Shown here: in pieces, positions 1 through 11,160 of the stretch
Numbering within the stretch: the first letter of the stretch is position 1
Layout: each line of letters opens with the position of its first letter
Assembly: GCA_022820505.1 (NCBI GenBank)
Contig: JAJEFK010000052.1
Span: 1 to 48,535 of the forward strand
DNA length: 48,535 nt
Direction: 5' to 3'
Origin: Acidimicrobiia bacterium
Lineage (GTDB): Bacteria; Actinomycetota; Acidimicrobiia; Acidimicrobiales; Poriferisodalaceae
The notes under the pieces: model-generated
What the model was told of the DNA's origin: nothing
Databases searched by the model: none
Seen by the model: only the letters and a program-made list of their open reading frames with translations
Position numbers and translations under genes: made by a program

Positions 1-2065
<2,065 letters not shown>

Positions 2066-2078
2066 TCGGGTGGAGCCT

Positions 2079-2096
2079 ACCGGCGACCCCGCCGGT
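2079..2096. repeat. 7-bp inverted repeat in the uvrA leader
   Basis: Perfect arms ACCGGCG and CGCCGGT separated by four bases, ending 13 bases upstream of the uvrA start codon. In the transcript this would form a strong GC hairpin close to the ribosome-binding region. It could also be a protein-binding site. There is no T-run, so it is not a classical terminator. Confidence 0.4.
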
Positions 2097-2107
2097 CATC
2101 CCGGACG

Positions 2108-2121
2108 CAAACACAAGTTCG
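2108..2121. promoter_or_regulatory. Candidate LexA/SOS box between uvrA and mscR
   Basis: The 14 bases CAAACACAAGTTCG differ at one position from the actinobacterial SOS-box pattern CGAACnnnnGTTCG. The site lies 43 bases upstream of uvrA and 56 bases upstream of mscR. uvrA is a usual LexA target in actinobacteria, which supports the reading; one mismatch in a 10-base pattern is weak evidence alone. No matching site was seen upstream of uvrB. Confidence 0.35.
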
Positions 2122-2176
2122 TGCGCCAATCCGTCCACGCTCTATGGGCGCAACCGGCAGAAGTAGGGTCGCGGTC

Positions 2177-3268
2177 ATGCCACATGAAGTACAAGGTGTC
2201 GTAGCCGCAGCGGTCGGCGAGCCGGTCACGGTCGAGACGATCGTGGTCCCCGACCCCGGTCCCGGTGAGGTGATCGTCGACGTCCAAGCATGCGGCGTGT
2301 GCCACACCGACCTGCACTACCGCGAGGGCGCCATCAACGATGAGTTCCCGTTCCTGCTCGGGCATGAAGCCGCAGGCGTCGTGTCAGAAGTCGGCGACGG
2401 CGTCACCAATGTCGCCGTCGGCGATTTCGTGATACTGAATTGGCGCGCCGTCTGCGGCCTCTGCCGGTCGTGCCAGCGTGGCCGCCCGTGGTACTGCTTC
2501 GCCACGCACAACGCGTCGCAGAAGATGACCCTTGACGGCGTTGAGCTGTCGCCCGCGCTGGGTATCGGTGCGTTCGCCGAGAAAACCCTGGTGGCCGCAG
2601 GACAGGCCACCAAGGTGGACCCTGCGGCCCCGCCCCAGGTTGCCGGTCTCATCGGCTGCGGGGTCATGGCCGGCTTGGGTGCCGCGATGAACACCGGCGG
2701 CGTCGGCCGCGGCGACAGCGTGGCCGTATTCGGATGCGGCGGCGTGGGCGATGCCGCAATCTGCGGCTCCCGGTTGGCCGGAGCGCACACGATCATCGGC
2801 ATCGACCTGGACGACCGCAAGCTCGACTGGGCCCGCGAGTTCGGCGCCACCCACACCGTCAACTCGGCAGGCCTCAGCAACGATGAGGTCGTCGAGGCGA
2901 TCCGCGAGCTGACCGACGGCAACGGCGTGGATGTGGCCATCGAGGCCGTGGGCTTGCCCCAGACCTACGAGCAGGCCTTCTATGCCCGCGACCTGGCGGG
3001 CACCGTGGTGCTGGTGGGTGTGCCGAACCCGACCATGAAGATCGAGCTGCCGATGATCGAGGTGTTCGGGCGCGGCGGCTCGCTCAAGAGTTCGTGGTAC
3101 GGCGACTGCCTGCCAAGCCGTGACTTTCCCATGCTCATCGACCTCCACCTGCAGGACCGCCTGCCGCTGGACAAGTTCGTCAGCGAGACGATCGGGATTG
3201 CAGGCGTCGAGGAGGCGTTCGAGAAGATGGAGCACGGCGAGGTGCTGCGCTCCGTCGTCATGCTCTAG
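2177..3268 (+). CDS. mscR: S-(hydroxymethyl)mycothiol dehydrogenase (zinc alcohol dehydrogenase family)
   Basis: NAD-dependent oxidation of the formaldehyde-mycothiol adduct, also active as nitrosomycothiol reductase in characterised relatives. The 363-residue protein is a medium-chain zinc alcohol dehydrogenase. Likely catalytic zinc ligands are Cys42 (CGVCHTD), His63-Glu64 (LGHEAAG) and Cys161 (LIGCGVMAG); Cys93, Cys96, Cys99 and Cys107 form the structural zinc lobe. The Rossmann motif GCGGVG is at 186-191. Stretches such as [23 protein letters not shown] and SSWYGDCLP match the mycobacterial AdhE2/MscR subfamily as I recall it. The ATG at 2177 is chosen because it gives the family N-terminus; the open frame continues far upstream only because of high GC. 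The stop overlaps the convergent uvrB stop by 4 bases. It implies a mycothiol-using cell. Confidence 0.9.
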   Translation: MPHEVQGVVAAAVGEPVTVETIVVPDPGPGEVIVDVQACGVCHTDLHYREGAINDEFPFLLGHEAAGVVSEVGDGVTNVAVGDFVILNWRAVCGLCRSCQRGRPWYCFATHNASQKMTLDGVELSPALGIGAFAEKTLVAAGQATKVDPAAPPQVAGLIGCGVMAGLGAAMNTGGVGRGDSVAVFGCGGVGDAAICGSRLAGAHTIIGIDLDDRKLDWAREFGATHTVNSAGLSNDEVVEAIRELTDGNGVDVAIEAVGLPQTYEQAFYARDLAGTVVLVGVPNPTMKIELPMIEVFGRGGSLKSSWYGDCLPSRDFPMLIDLHLQDRLPLDKFVSETIGIAGVEEAFEKMEHGEVLRSVVML

Positions 3269-5379
3269 GCGCTGGCGTCGCGCAGGTCTCGGCGGAGCTC
3301 CCTGAGCTCGTCGCGCAGCCGGGCTGCGTACTCGAATCGCAGGTCGGCGGCGGCTTCGGCCATCTCCTCCTCCAGCGAGGCGATGAGGCGTGTCAGGTCA
3401 TCGGCCGGCAGGTCGCCGTAGGCAGCCTTCATCCGTTCGGCGTTCACGCGGCCCGACACCAGCTTCTCGGGCACCGGTGCCGTCTCGGCCGGGCCTCGCA
3501 GCACCTCGAGGATGTCGGTGACGGCCTTGCGGATCGTCTGCGGGTCGATGCCATGCTCGGCGTTGTACGCCTGCTGCAGGCCCCGCCGCCGGTTGGTCTC
3601 GGACACGGCGCGGTGCATCGACGGCGTGAACTCGTCGGCGTACATCACCACCTGGCCGTCGACGTTGCGTGCCGCTCGCCCGATGGTCTGGATGAGCGAC
3701 GTCTCGCTGCGCAGGAACCCCTCCTTGTCGGCATCCAAGATCGCCACGAGGCTCACTTCGGGCAGGTCCAGGCCTTCTCGCAGCAGGTTGATGCCCACCA
3801 GCACGTCGAAATGGCCGAGCCGCAGATCGCGGAGGATCTCGATCCGCTCAATGGTGTCGATCTCGCTGTGCAGGTAGCGCACCCGCACGCCGAGCTCGAG
3901 CAGGTAGTCGGTGAGGTCCTCGGCCATCTTCTTGGTGAGCGTCGTCACGAGCACCCGCTGGCCCTGCTCGGTGACCCGCTCGATCTCGCCCATCAGGTCG
4001 TCGATCTGGCCCTTCGTCGGGCGCACCACGATCTCGGGATCCACCAGACCGGTCGGCCGGACGATCTGCTCCACCACCTGGCCACTCGTCCGCAGCTCGT
4101 ACTCCCCCGGGGTGGCCGACAGGAACACCACTTGATTCAGCCGGTCCATCACCTCGTCGAAGCGCAGGGGCCGGTTGTCGCGCGCGGAAGGCAGCCGGAA
4201 GCCGTGCTCTACCAGGGTGTCCTTGCGCCGCCGGTCGCCGGCGAACTGACCGTGCAGCTGAGGAACGGCGACATGGCTCTCGTCGATGACCAGCAGGTAG
4301 TCGTCGGGGAAGAAGTCCAGCAGGGTGTACGGCGGCTCGTCATACACCCGGCCGTCGAGATGCATCGAGTAGTTCTCGACGCCGTTGCAATAGCCCAACT
4401 CGGCCAGCATCTCGAGGTCGTACTCGGTGCGCATCCGCAACCGCTGCGCCTCGAGCAGCTTGTTCTCCTTCTCGAAGAGCTGCAGCCGCTCGGCAAGCTC
4501 GGCCTCGATCTTGGCGATCGCCGTGCGCATCTTGTCTTCGCCGGTGACGTAGTGCGACGCCGGGAAGACAGTGACCTCTTCGAGCTCGCCGAGACGCTCG
4601 CCGGTCACCGGGTCGATGCGGCTGATGCGATCTATCTCGTCGCCGAACAGCTCCACCCGCACCAGGAACTCTTCGTAGGCAGGGTGGATTTCGAGCGTGT
4701 CGCCGCGAACCCGGAAGCGGCCCCGGACCAGGTTCGTGTCGTTGCGCTCGTATTGCATGTCGACGAGCCGGCGCAGCACAGCACGCTGGTCGACCATCTC
4801 GCCCACGCGCAGGTACAGCATCTGGCGCAGGTATTCCTCCGGTGCGCCCAACCCGTAGATGGCCGAGACCGATGCCACCACGATCACGTCCCGGCGGGTC
4901 AACAGGGCCGCCGTGGCCGAGTGCCGCAGCCGATCGATCTCGTCGTTGATGCTGGAGTCTTTCTCGATGTAGGTGTCCGAGGCCGGCATGTATGCCTCGG
5001 GCTGGTAGTAGTCGTAGTAGGAGACGAAGTACTCCACACGATTGTCGGGGAAGAACTCACGGAACTCGTTCGCAAGCTGTGCCGCCAACGACTTGTTGGG
5101 AGCGAGCACCAGCGTCGGACGCTGCGCCCGCTCGATCGTCCACGCGATCGTGGCGCTCTTGCCCGAGCCGGTGATGCCCAGCAGCGTCTGGAACCGGTCG
5201 CCGCGGATGACGCCGTCCGCGAGCTGGGCCACGGCGCGCGGCTGATCGCCGGCCGGCTCGAAGCCTGCGCTGACCCGGAACGGATGGGCGGCAGTCGGCG
5301 CCGGAAGCCAAGGACGGGCTTGCCGCGACCTGTCCTCGCCGGGCTCGCCATGAGGCGGGGCCGTCGACACCGATGCCAT
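3265..5379 (-). CDS. uvrB: UvrABC excinuclease subunit B
   Basis: Helicase-like subunit that verifies DNA damage and recruits UvrC. The 704-residue protein has Walker A at about 69-75 (ITGSGKS), the lesion-probing beta-hairpin [10 protein letters not shown] at 121-130, the helicase motif II VIDESH, helicase motifs VFLSATPG and QTIGRAARN, and a C-terminal UVR domain (about 660-700) that contacts UvrC. The first 30 or so residues are a Pro/Arg-rich extension before the conserved [17 protein letters not shown], so a slightly later start is possible. uvrA is close by but separated by mscR on the other strand, so the two are not co-transcribed. Confidence 0.97.
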   Translation of the reverse strand: MASVSTAPPHGEPGEDRSRQARPWLPAPTAAHPFRVSAGFEPAGDQPRAVAQLADGVIRGDRFQTLLGITGSGKSATIAWTIERAQRPTLVLAPNKSLAAQLANEFREFFPDNRVEYFVSYYDYYQPEAYMPASDTYIEKDSSINDEIDRLRHSATAALLTRRDVIVVASVSAIYGLGAPEEYLRQMLYLRVGEMVDQRAVLRRLVDMQYERNDTNLVRGRFRVRGDTLEIHPAYEEFLVRVELFGDEIDRISRIDPVTGERLGELEEVTVFPASHYVTGEDKMRTAIAKIEAELAERLQLFEKENKLLEAQRLRMRTEYDLEMLAELGYCNGVENYSMHLDGRVYDEPPYTLLDFFPDDYLLVIDESHVAVPQLHGQFAGDRRRKDTLVEHGFRLPSARDNRPLRFDEVMDRLNQVVFLSATPGEYELRTSGQVVEQIVRPTGLVDPEIVVRPTKGQIDDLMGEIERVTEQGQRVLVTTLTKKMAEDLTDYLLELGVRVRYLHSEIDTIERIEILRDLRLGHFDVLVGINLLREGLDLPEVSLVAILDADKEGFLRSETSLIQTIGRAARNVDGQVVMYADEFTPSMHRAVSETNRRRGLQQAYNAEHGIDPQTIRKAVTDILEVLRGPAETAPVPEKLVSGRVNAERMKAAYGDLPADDLTRLIASLEEEMAEAAADLRFEYAARLRDELRELRRDLRDASA

Positions 5380-5490
5380 GAGGCGAGGTTAAGAGTCTGA
5401 GATGCTCCCTGCGAGCAGCCGGTGTGGTTATCCTGCCGCGCTGACCGCCGACCTGCCGATACCCGACTCCCTCACGACCTGAGACCGCCC

Positions 5491-6012
5491 ATGAGCCGCG
5501 ACGAACCAGACGCATCTGAGTCCGACGACGACGCGCTCGACGACGCCATGGATGACCCTGACCTGCTCGGAGACGACCTCGAGCCGGTCCCCGACGACCT
5601 TGAGGCCGAGGAGCTGGGCGTGGCGGACCTTGACGACGACATCGACGATGTCGACGACTTGGATGCTGACGGTCTGGGCGATGGCGAGACAGCGTCGTCA
5701 GACGATGACAGCGGGCCGAGCCGCGAAGTGCCCGCCGGGGTACGTCCCACTGACGACGAAGACGACGACGATGACGACGAGGAGCTCGAGGCGGATCTCG
5801 GCGAGATCCTCAAGGAGCGGCTGGCGTCTGAAGACGAGGACGAGGACGACGAGGACGACGAGATCGGCATCGTCACAGGTTCCCGTTCAGCGTCCAAGCA
5901 GGAAGACGAGATCCTCTGCGAGGGCTGCTTCCTGCTGGTCAAGCCATCCCAATTCGACATGCGCGGACCCGAGCCGAGCTGTCCCCACTGCGGAACCCCG
6001 ATCGCCTACTGA
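5491..6012 (+). CDS. DUF4193-like acidic protein with C-terminal zinc ribbon
   Basis: A 173-residue protein whose first 125 residues are almost entirely Asp/Glu with some Ser and Leu, including long runs of acidic residues. The last 40 residues carry two Cys pairs (LCEGCFLL and CPHCGTPI), a small zinc ribbon. An acidic arm followed by a CxxCFLV-type ribbon resembles the actinobacterial DUF4193 family, whose function is unknown; this assignment is from pattern only. I start at the ATG at 5491 (MSRDEPDASESD), where the acidic composition begins, rather than at an in-frame start 23 codons upstream. It is divergent from uvrB and convergent with coaE. The GAC/GAG codon bias produces a misleading Ser-rich open frame on the opposite strand. 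Confidence 0.7.
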   Translation: MSRDEPDASESDDDALDDAMDDPDLLGDDLEPVPDDLEAEELGVADLDDDIDDVDDLDADGLGDGETASSDDDSGPSREVPAGVRPTDDEDDDDDDEELEADLGEILKERLASEDEDEDDEDDEIGIVTGSRSASKQEDEILCEGCFLLVKPSQFDMRGPEPSCPHCGTPIAY

Positions 6013-6018
6013 CTGCGC

Positions 6019-6660
6019 CTACTGACTGCTCAGCCTCTCGGCCGGCAGGTGCGGGAGTGCGCTGGCCCAGTTGAAGGCTGCTTCGATTGCGGCTTCGAGT
6101 TCGTCGAGGCCGCCGGAATTGTCAATGACCCAGTCGGCAATGGCCAGTCGCTCGTCGCGCGACAGCTGAGCGGCGATGCGCGCACGTGCGTCATCGGCGG
6201 AAAATCCCCGCGAGGTCACGAGCCGCTCCACCGCTATGTCGGTCGGCGTGTCCACCACCAGGATCCCGCTGGTCGGGTAGCGCGGCTGCCGACCCTTGGC
6301 CAGCCCCTCGCCGAGCAGCGGGATGTCGAGCACCACCAGACGATCCGTGCCCTCGAGCTCGCCCAGCCGGCGGCGGATCTCCCGACCGACCGGAGGATGG
6401 GTGATCGCGTTCAGATCGGCGAGTGCGTCGGGATCGTTGAACACGATGGCCGCAACCGAGCCGCGGTCGAGCGTGCCGTCGGATGCCACGATGTGATCCC
6501 CGAAGCGCTCCACCATCTCCGCCAAGACCGGACTGCCGGGTGCCTGCTGCTCGCGAACGATGGCATCGGCATCGATCAGCGCAGCACCGCGGCGGGCAAA
6601 GCCCGAGGCGACCGTGCTCTTGCCACTGCCGATGCCACCGGTGAGCCCGACGGTGATCAT
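6019..6660 (-). CDS. coaE: Dephospho-CoA kinase
   Basis: Last step of coenzyme A synthesis: ATP-dependent 3'-phosphorylation of dephospho-CoA. The 213-residue protein starts MITVGLTGGIGSGKST, with the P-loop at 8-15, then DADAIVRE and the CoaE segment ITHPPVGREIRRRL. The VVLDIPLLGE motif is followed by the lid region and ILVVDTP. Length fits the single-domain enzyme; the larger CoaE-GrpB fusion known in mycobacteria is absent. The open frame extends 62 codons upstream through low-complexity residues overlapping rpsA, so the start at 6660 is preferred. It lies 64 bases downstream of rpsA on the same strand, as in mycobacteria. Confidence 0.95.
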   Translation of the reverse strand: MITVGLTGGIGSGKSTVASGFARRGAALIDADAIVREQQAPGSPVLAEMVERFGDHIVASDGTLDRGSVAAIVFNDPDALADLNAITHPPVGREIRRRLGELEGTDRLVVLDIPLLGEGLAKGRQPRYPTSGILVVDTPTDIAVERLVTSRGFSADDARARIAAQLSRDERLAIADWVIDNSGGLDELEAAIEAAFNWASALPHLPAERLSSQ

Positions 6661-6724
6661 CGCGCCGCAGTCAACCGGCGAGGGATCGACGGCAGCAGGT
6701 TCAAGCTCAGCGGGAGCTGGTGGG

Positions 6725-8230
6725 CTAGCTGTCGCCTTCTGGGGCGGCCGCAGCGGGCTCGCCGTCGGCGCCTTGATTCTCGTAGTGCGCGAGGGCCTGG
6801 CGGTAGGCCTCCTCGCCGTGCTCCTCGTAGTACTCGCGCCATGCACGTTCGGCTTCTGACTCCTCGCCTTCGGCAGGCGTCTCGTAGCTGAACTCGCCGA
6901 TGAAGTTGCCTTCCTCGTCGTAGGCGTGATCGCCGAACGCCTCGCGGTATTCCTCCGCGACCACCCCGCCTTCGGCTGCCTGCTTGATCGACAGGCTGAT
7001 GCGCCGGCGCTGCAGGTCGAGATCGATGATCTTCACCCACAGCTCCTCGCCGGGTGTTACGACCTGCTCGGGCAGCTCGACGTGGTGGGCAGACATCTCC
7101 GAGATGTGCACCAAGCCCTCGATGCCGTCGCCGACCTGCACGAATGCACCGAACGGCACGAGCTTGGTGACCCGGCCGTACACCAGCTCCTCGACCCGGT
7201 GGGAGTTCGCGAACGCTTCCCACGGATCCTGCTGCGTTGCCTTGAGCGAGAGCGAGATGCGCTCGCGCTCGCGGTCGATTTCGAGCACCTCCACCGTGAC
7301 CTCGTCACCGATGCTGACCACCGAGCCGGGGTGATCGACGTGCTTCCAAGACAGCTCCGAGACGTGAATGAGACCGTCCATGCCGCCGAGGTCGACGAAT
7401 GCGCCGAAGCTGACCACCGACGAGACCCGGCCGGTTCGCCGCTCGCCGCGCTGCAGATCCCGCAGGAAGCCTTCCCGCTCCTCCTTGAGGCTCTCTTCGA
7501 GCCAGGCTCGCCGGCTGAGCACCACGTTGTTGCGGTTCTTGTCGAGCTCGATGATCTTGGCTTCGAGTTCTTGGCCCACGTAGGGAGCCAGATCGCGGAC
7601 GCGGCGGAGCTCCACCAGCGACGCCGGCAGGAAACCCCGCAGGCCGATGTCAACGATCAGCCCGCCCTTCACCACCTCGATGACGGGGCCCTTGACGACG
7701 CCATTGGACTCGCGGATCTCCTCGATGCGGCCCCAGGCGCGCTCGTACTGCGCCCGCTTCTTGGAAAGCACCAAGCGGCCGTCGGGATCTTCCTTCTGCA
7801 GGACCAGGGCCTCGATCTGATCGCCGACCTCCACGACCTCCGATGGGTCGATGTCGTGACGGATCGAGAGCTCGCGGGACGGGATGACGCCCTCGGACTT
7901 GAAGCCGATGTCCAGCAGCACTTCGTCGCGGTCGACCCGCACAATGGTGCCGGCCACGATGTCGCCGTCATCGAACTCGACGATGGTCTGCGCGATGGCG
8001 TCCTCGAACGACGTGTCGCCGAGGTCGTCCATGGTGACCGTCCGCGGCACGTAGTCGCCCGCATCGGTGAAGGTGCCGAAGTCGCCCGTAGAAGCACCGT
8101 TGCCGCTCTCGTCGCTTGCGCTCTCGCCGTCCGGCGCCTCGGGCGGTGTCGCCGCGGAGTCATCGGGTGGCGGGGACTCGGCGAGTGCTGGATCTTCGAG
8201 GTCTGGAGCGGGGGCAATTGCGTCGGTCAC
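6725..8230 (-). CDS. rpsA: Ribosomal protein bS1
   Basis: mRNA-binding protein of the small ribosomal subunit that assists initiation on structured or leaderless messages. The 501-residue protein has an acidic/Pro-rich N-terminal 60 residues and four S1 OB-fold repeats at about 88-160, 175-245, 262-330 and 347-416 (for example VVSFGAFVDLGGMDGLIHVSEL and LVPFGAFVQVGDGIEGLVHIS). An acidic tail of about 85 residues follows. Four repeats is the actinobacterial arrangement, against six in E. coli. The start codon is GTG and no clear Shine-Dalgarno sequence precedes it. It sits between polA and coaE, all on the reverse strand. Confidence 0.96.
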   Translation of the reverse strand: MTDAIAPAPDLEDPALAESPPPDDSAATPPEAPDGESASDESGNGASTGDFGTFTDAGDYVPRTVTMDDLGDTSFEDAIAQTIVEFDDGDIVAGTIVRVDRDEVLLDIGFKSEGVIPSRELSIRHDIDPSEVVEVGDQIEALVLQKEDPDGRLVLSKKRAQYERAWGRIEEIRESNGVVKGPVIEVVKGGLIVDIGLRGFLPASLVELRRVRDLAPYVGQELEAKIIELDKNRNNVVLSRRAWLEESLKEEREGFLRDLQRGERRTGRVSSVVSFGAFVDLGGMDGLIHVSELSWKHVDHPGSVVSIGDEVTVEVLEIDRERERISLSLKATQQDPWEAFANSHRVEELVYGRVTKLVPFGAFVQVGDGIEGLVHISEMSAHHVELPEQVVTPGEELWVKIIDLDLQRRRISLSIKQAAEGGVVAEEYREAFGDHAYDEEGNFIGEFSYETPAEGEESEAERAWREYYEEHGEEAYRQALAHYENQGADGEPAAAAPEGDS

Positions 8231-8355
8231 GGGGGAATGCTCGGGTCGGGAACACGGGCGCAGGCGGCTGAGCTAGCCGCTCACAGCGCACGGAAAGGCT
8301 ACCGGCGTCGCCGTCCGTCGGATCCGGGGCGCTCAGGCGTGGCCTGTTCGGCGGG

Positions 8356-11091
8356 TCAGCCCTTGGCGTCTGCCCACGTGGCGCCTGCAGCGACATGGAC
8401 TTCCAACGGCACCGCCAGGTCGGCGGCATTGCGCATCACGTCGACCGTCAGATCGGTCACCTCGGCGGCTTCATCAGGCGGAACTTCCAGGATCACCTCA
8501 TCGTGCACCTGCAGCACCAGCCGGCTGGCTGCGGACCGGGCCTGCAGGGCCTCGTCCAGCCGGATGAGCGCCACCTTGAAGATGTCGGCCGCGAGCCCCT
8601 GGATGGGGGCATTCATGGCCTGCCGCTCGGCGGCTTGGCGCACCCGGAAGTTGCGCGACGTCAACTCGGGGAGCGGGCGACGCCGGCCGAATGCCGTCTC
8701 GGTGTAGCCCCGCTCGCGGCTCTGCTCCACCACCCCGTCCATGAACGAGCGCACCTTGGGAAACGCTTCGAAGTAGGCGTCCAGGATCTCCGCCGCCTCG
8801 GCGGTGGGCACCCCGAGACGCTGGCCGAGGCCATATGCCTCCATCCCGTAGGCCAAGCCGTAGCTCACCATCTTCGCCACCGACCGCTGCTGCGGGTCGA
8901 CGTCGGCAGGGCTGATGCCGAACAGGGATGCGGCGGTTGCGCTGTGGATGTCGTGGCCCGCCTCGAAGGCACCCACGAGGCCCGGATCGCCGGACAGGTG
9001 GGCGATCACCCGCAGCTCGATCTGGTTGTAGTCGGCAATCAGCAGCTCGAAGCCGCCAGCCGGAACGAATGCGCGCCGGAACAGCCGGCCCTGTTCGGTC
9101 CGCACCGGGATGTTGTGCAGGTTCGGGTCCTCGGAGCTGAGCCTGCCGGTGCGCGCCACCGTCTGGTTGAACGTGGCGTGGATGCGGCCGTCGGGCTCGA
9201 CGCATTCGAGCAGGCTGACGCCATAGGTGGAACGCAGCTTCTCCACTTCCCGGAACGCCAGCAGCCGGTCCACGATGGGATGCTCACCCCGCAGCGACTC
9301 CAGCGCCGCTGCGCTCGTGGAGTAGCCGGTCTTGGTCTTGCGCTGGGGTGTCAACCCCAAGTCCTCGAAGAGCACTTCGGCAAGCTGCTTGGGTGAGTTG
9401 ACATTGAGATCGTCGCGGCCGGCCAGCCGCCGTACTTCGGATTCCAGCGCGGACACCTCGCCCGTGAGGTGGTCGCGCAACGATTCGAGCTCGCTGCGGT
9501 CGACACCGATGCCTGCCGTTTCCATGCGAGCCAGCACGCTGATGAGCGGACGCTCCACATCCCTGTACAGGTCGGACATGCCCAGGCTCTCGAGCTGCTG
9601 ATCGAGCATCGGCGCCAGCATCGCCACCGCGAGGGCGTCACGAGCGGCCACGATGCCCTCGGTGGGTCCATCGGCGTCGAGGTCGTCGAAGCCCAGCTGG
9701 CCCTCGGTGCCGCCTCCGGCGAGCTCCGTGCCGCAATGCCGGGCGAGGAGCGCGCTCAGCTCGTCGCGGCCTTCCGACGGATGGATGAGATAGGCGGCGA
9801 TCGAGGTGTCGACGGCCAGCCCGCCGAGCGCAGCGCCGGCGGCACCGTCGCCGGGCAGGCGGGCGAGCGCACGCATGAGCTCCTTCGCCTGGTGGACATG
9901 GACGCTCGGACCGTCAGCCCCCAGCAGACGGGCGCATGCTGCTGCGATCTCGGGCACAGCGAGATCATCAGGACTGAGCGCGAGCACCGTGCCCTGCGAG
10001 GGATCGTCAGCGACCGCCAGCACACCCAGGGCGCCGTCGGCCGCGATGGTGAACCCGAGCGCGACCGGTTCGTCCCGGCGCGACAGTTCACTCAGCAGCC
10101 CGGCAGCATCGGCGCCGCGGGCGCCCCCCTCAGCGTCGACCGGCAGCAGCTGCACGTCAGCGAGCTGGGCCGTCTCGGGGGCACTCGCGCTCGGCACCAG
10201 CAGGCCGTCCAGCGAGGTGCCCGCCAAGGCGTCGCGCAGACGAGCGTGCAGGGTGCCGAACTCCAGGAACTCGAACGTGCGCGTCACGAGGTCGGCGTCG
10301 AACCCGCTCCACTGCAGATCGGCGGGCGTGACGTCGGTGGGCGCGTCGGTCCGCAGGGTCATCAAGTCGACGTTGCGCCGTACGACCTCGCCGTTGGCCG
10401 CAAGGTTCTCGGCCAGCTTCGGGGTCTGCTCGGCGGCGGCTGCCAGCAGCGCCTCGACACTGCCGTATTTGTTGAGGAGCTTGGCGGCCGTCTTCTCCCC
10501 CACGCCAGGCACTCCCGGCAGGTTGTCGGACGGGTCGCCGCGGAGCGCTGCGTATTGCACGTACAGGTCCGGCGTGACGCCGGTGCGCTCGGCGATGCCC
10601 GCTTCGTCGTAGAGCGCGTAGTCGGTGACCCCCCGGCGGTTGTAGAGCACTTGGATCTTGGGGTCGTGCACGAGTTGGTATACGTCACGGTCACCGCTGA
10701 CAATCAAGACATCGTCGCCGCGCTGTTCCGCCTCCGACGCCAGCGTCGCCAGCAAGTCGTCGGCCTCGAAGCCGGCGCAGTCGATCGCCGGGATGCTCAG
10801 CGATTCGAGCACCTGGCGCACGAGGCCGAGCTGATCGATGAGCGTCGGCGGCGTCTCGTCGCGGTGAGCCTTGTATTCGGGTGCTGCGGTGTGGCGGAAG
10901 GTCGGCTCCCGACGATCGAAGCACACCGCGATCGCGTCGGGACGGTGGTCGCGCACCAGGTTGATGAGCATGGACGTGAATCCGAAGACGGCGCCGGTGG
11001 GCTGTCCTGAGCGGGTGGCCATGTCCTCGGGCACGGCGAAGAAGGCCCGGTACGTGAGCGAGTTCCCGTCGAGCAAGAGGAGCTTCGACAT
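8356..11091 (-). CDS. polA: DNA polymerase I
   Basis: Repair and Okazaki-fragment-processing polymerase, 911 residues. The N-terminal 5'-3' flap exonuclease is intact (LLLDGNSLTYRAFFA, GFEADDLLATLA, VSGDRDVYQLV, GDPSDNLPGVPGVGEKTA). The middle proofreading-like domain has lost the Asp-x-Glu of exonuclease motif I: the matching strand reads ALGFTIAADG. Only the second-motif AVDTSIAAYLIH looks preserved, so 3'-5' exonuclease activity is probably absent. The polymerase domain has motif A (DYNQIELRVIAHLSGD), motif B (RSVAKMVSYGLAYG) and motif C (LVLQVHDEV). The motif B aromatic is Tyr rather than Phe, as I recall for mycobacterial PolA. A GGGAGAG ribosome site precedes the ATG. Confidence 0.97.
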   Translation of the reverse strand: MSKLLLLDGNSLTYRAFFAVPEDMATRSGQPTGAVFGFTSMLINLVRDHRPDAIAVCFDRREPTFRHTAAPEYKAHRDETPPTLIDQLGLVRQVLESLSIPAIDCAGFEADDLLATLASEAEQRGDDVLIVSGDRDVYQLVHDPKIQVLYNRRGVTDYALYDEAGIAERTGVTPDLYVQYAALRGDPSDNLPGVPGVGEKTAAKLLNKYGSVEALLAAAAEQTPKLAENLAANGEVVRRNVDLMTLRTDAPTDVTPADLQWSGFDADLVTRTFEFLEFGTLHARLRDALAGTSLDGLLVPSASAPETAQLADVQLLPVDAEGGARGADAAGLLSELSRRDEPVALGFTIAADGALGVLAVADDPSQGTVLALSPDDLAVPEIAAACARLLGADGPSVHVHQAKELMRALARLPGDGAAGAALGGLAVDTSIAAYLIHPSEGRDELSALLARHCGTELAGGGTEGQLGFDDLDADGPTEGIVAARDALAVAMLAPMLDQQLESLGMSDLYRDVERPLISVLARMETAGIGVDRSELESLRDHLTGEVSALESEVRRLAGRDDLNVNSPKQLAEVLFEDLGLTPQRKTKTGYSTSAAALESLRGEHPIVDRLLAFREVEKLRSTYGVSLLECVEPDGRIHATFNQTVARTGRLSSEDPNLHNIPVRTEQGRLFRRAFVPAGGFELLIADYNQIELRVIAHLSGDPGLVGAFEAGHDIHSATAASLFGISPADVDPQQRSVAKMVSYGLAYGMEAYGLGQRLGVPTAEAAEILDAYFEAFPKVRSFMDGVVEQSRERGYTETAFGRRRPLPELTSRNFRVRQAAERQAMNAPIQGLAADIFKVALIRLDEALQARSAASRLVLQVHDEVILEVPPDEAAEVTDLTVDVMRNAADLAVPLEVHVAAGATWADAKG

Positions 11092-11160
11092 GGGAACTCT
11101 CCCAACGGGGCCGGGTGACGGTTGCGGAAGCCTGCCAACCGCAGGTGTCGAAGGGCGGGC

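Noticed and set aside
3553..5400. 615-codon forward open frame opposite uvrB
   Set aside because: Shadow of a high-GC gene: His/Gln/Arg-rich with no domain; uvrB on the other strand is unmistakable.
5491..5860. GAC/GAG-rich tract as a DNA repeat or CRISPR-like array
   Set aside because: It is the coding effect of Asp/Glu runs, with no fixed repeat unit or spacers.
6926..8707. 593-codon forward open frame opposite rpsA and the end of polA
   Set aside because: Its composition mirrors the antisense of rpsA, and it crosses gene boundaries.
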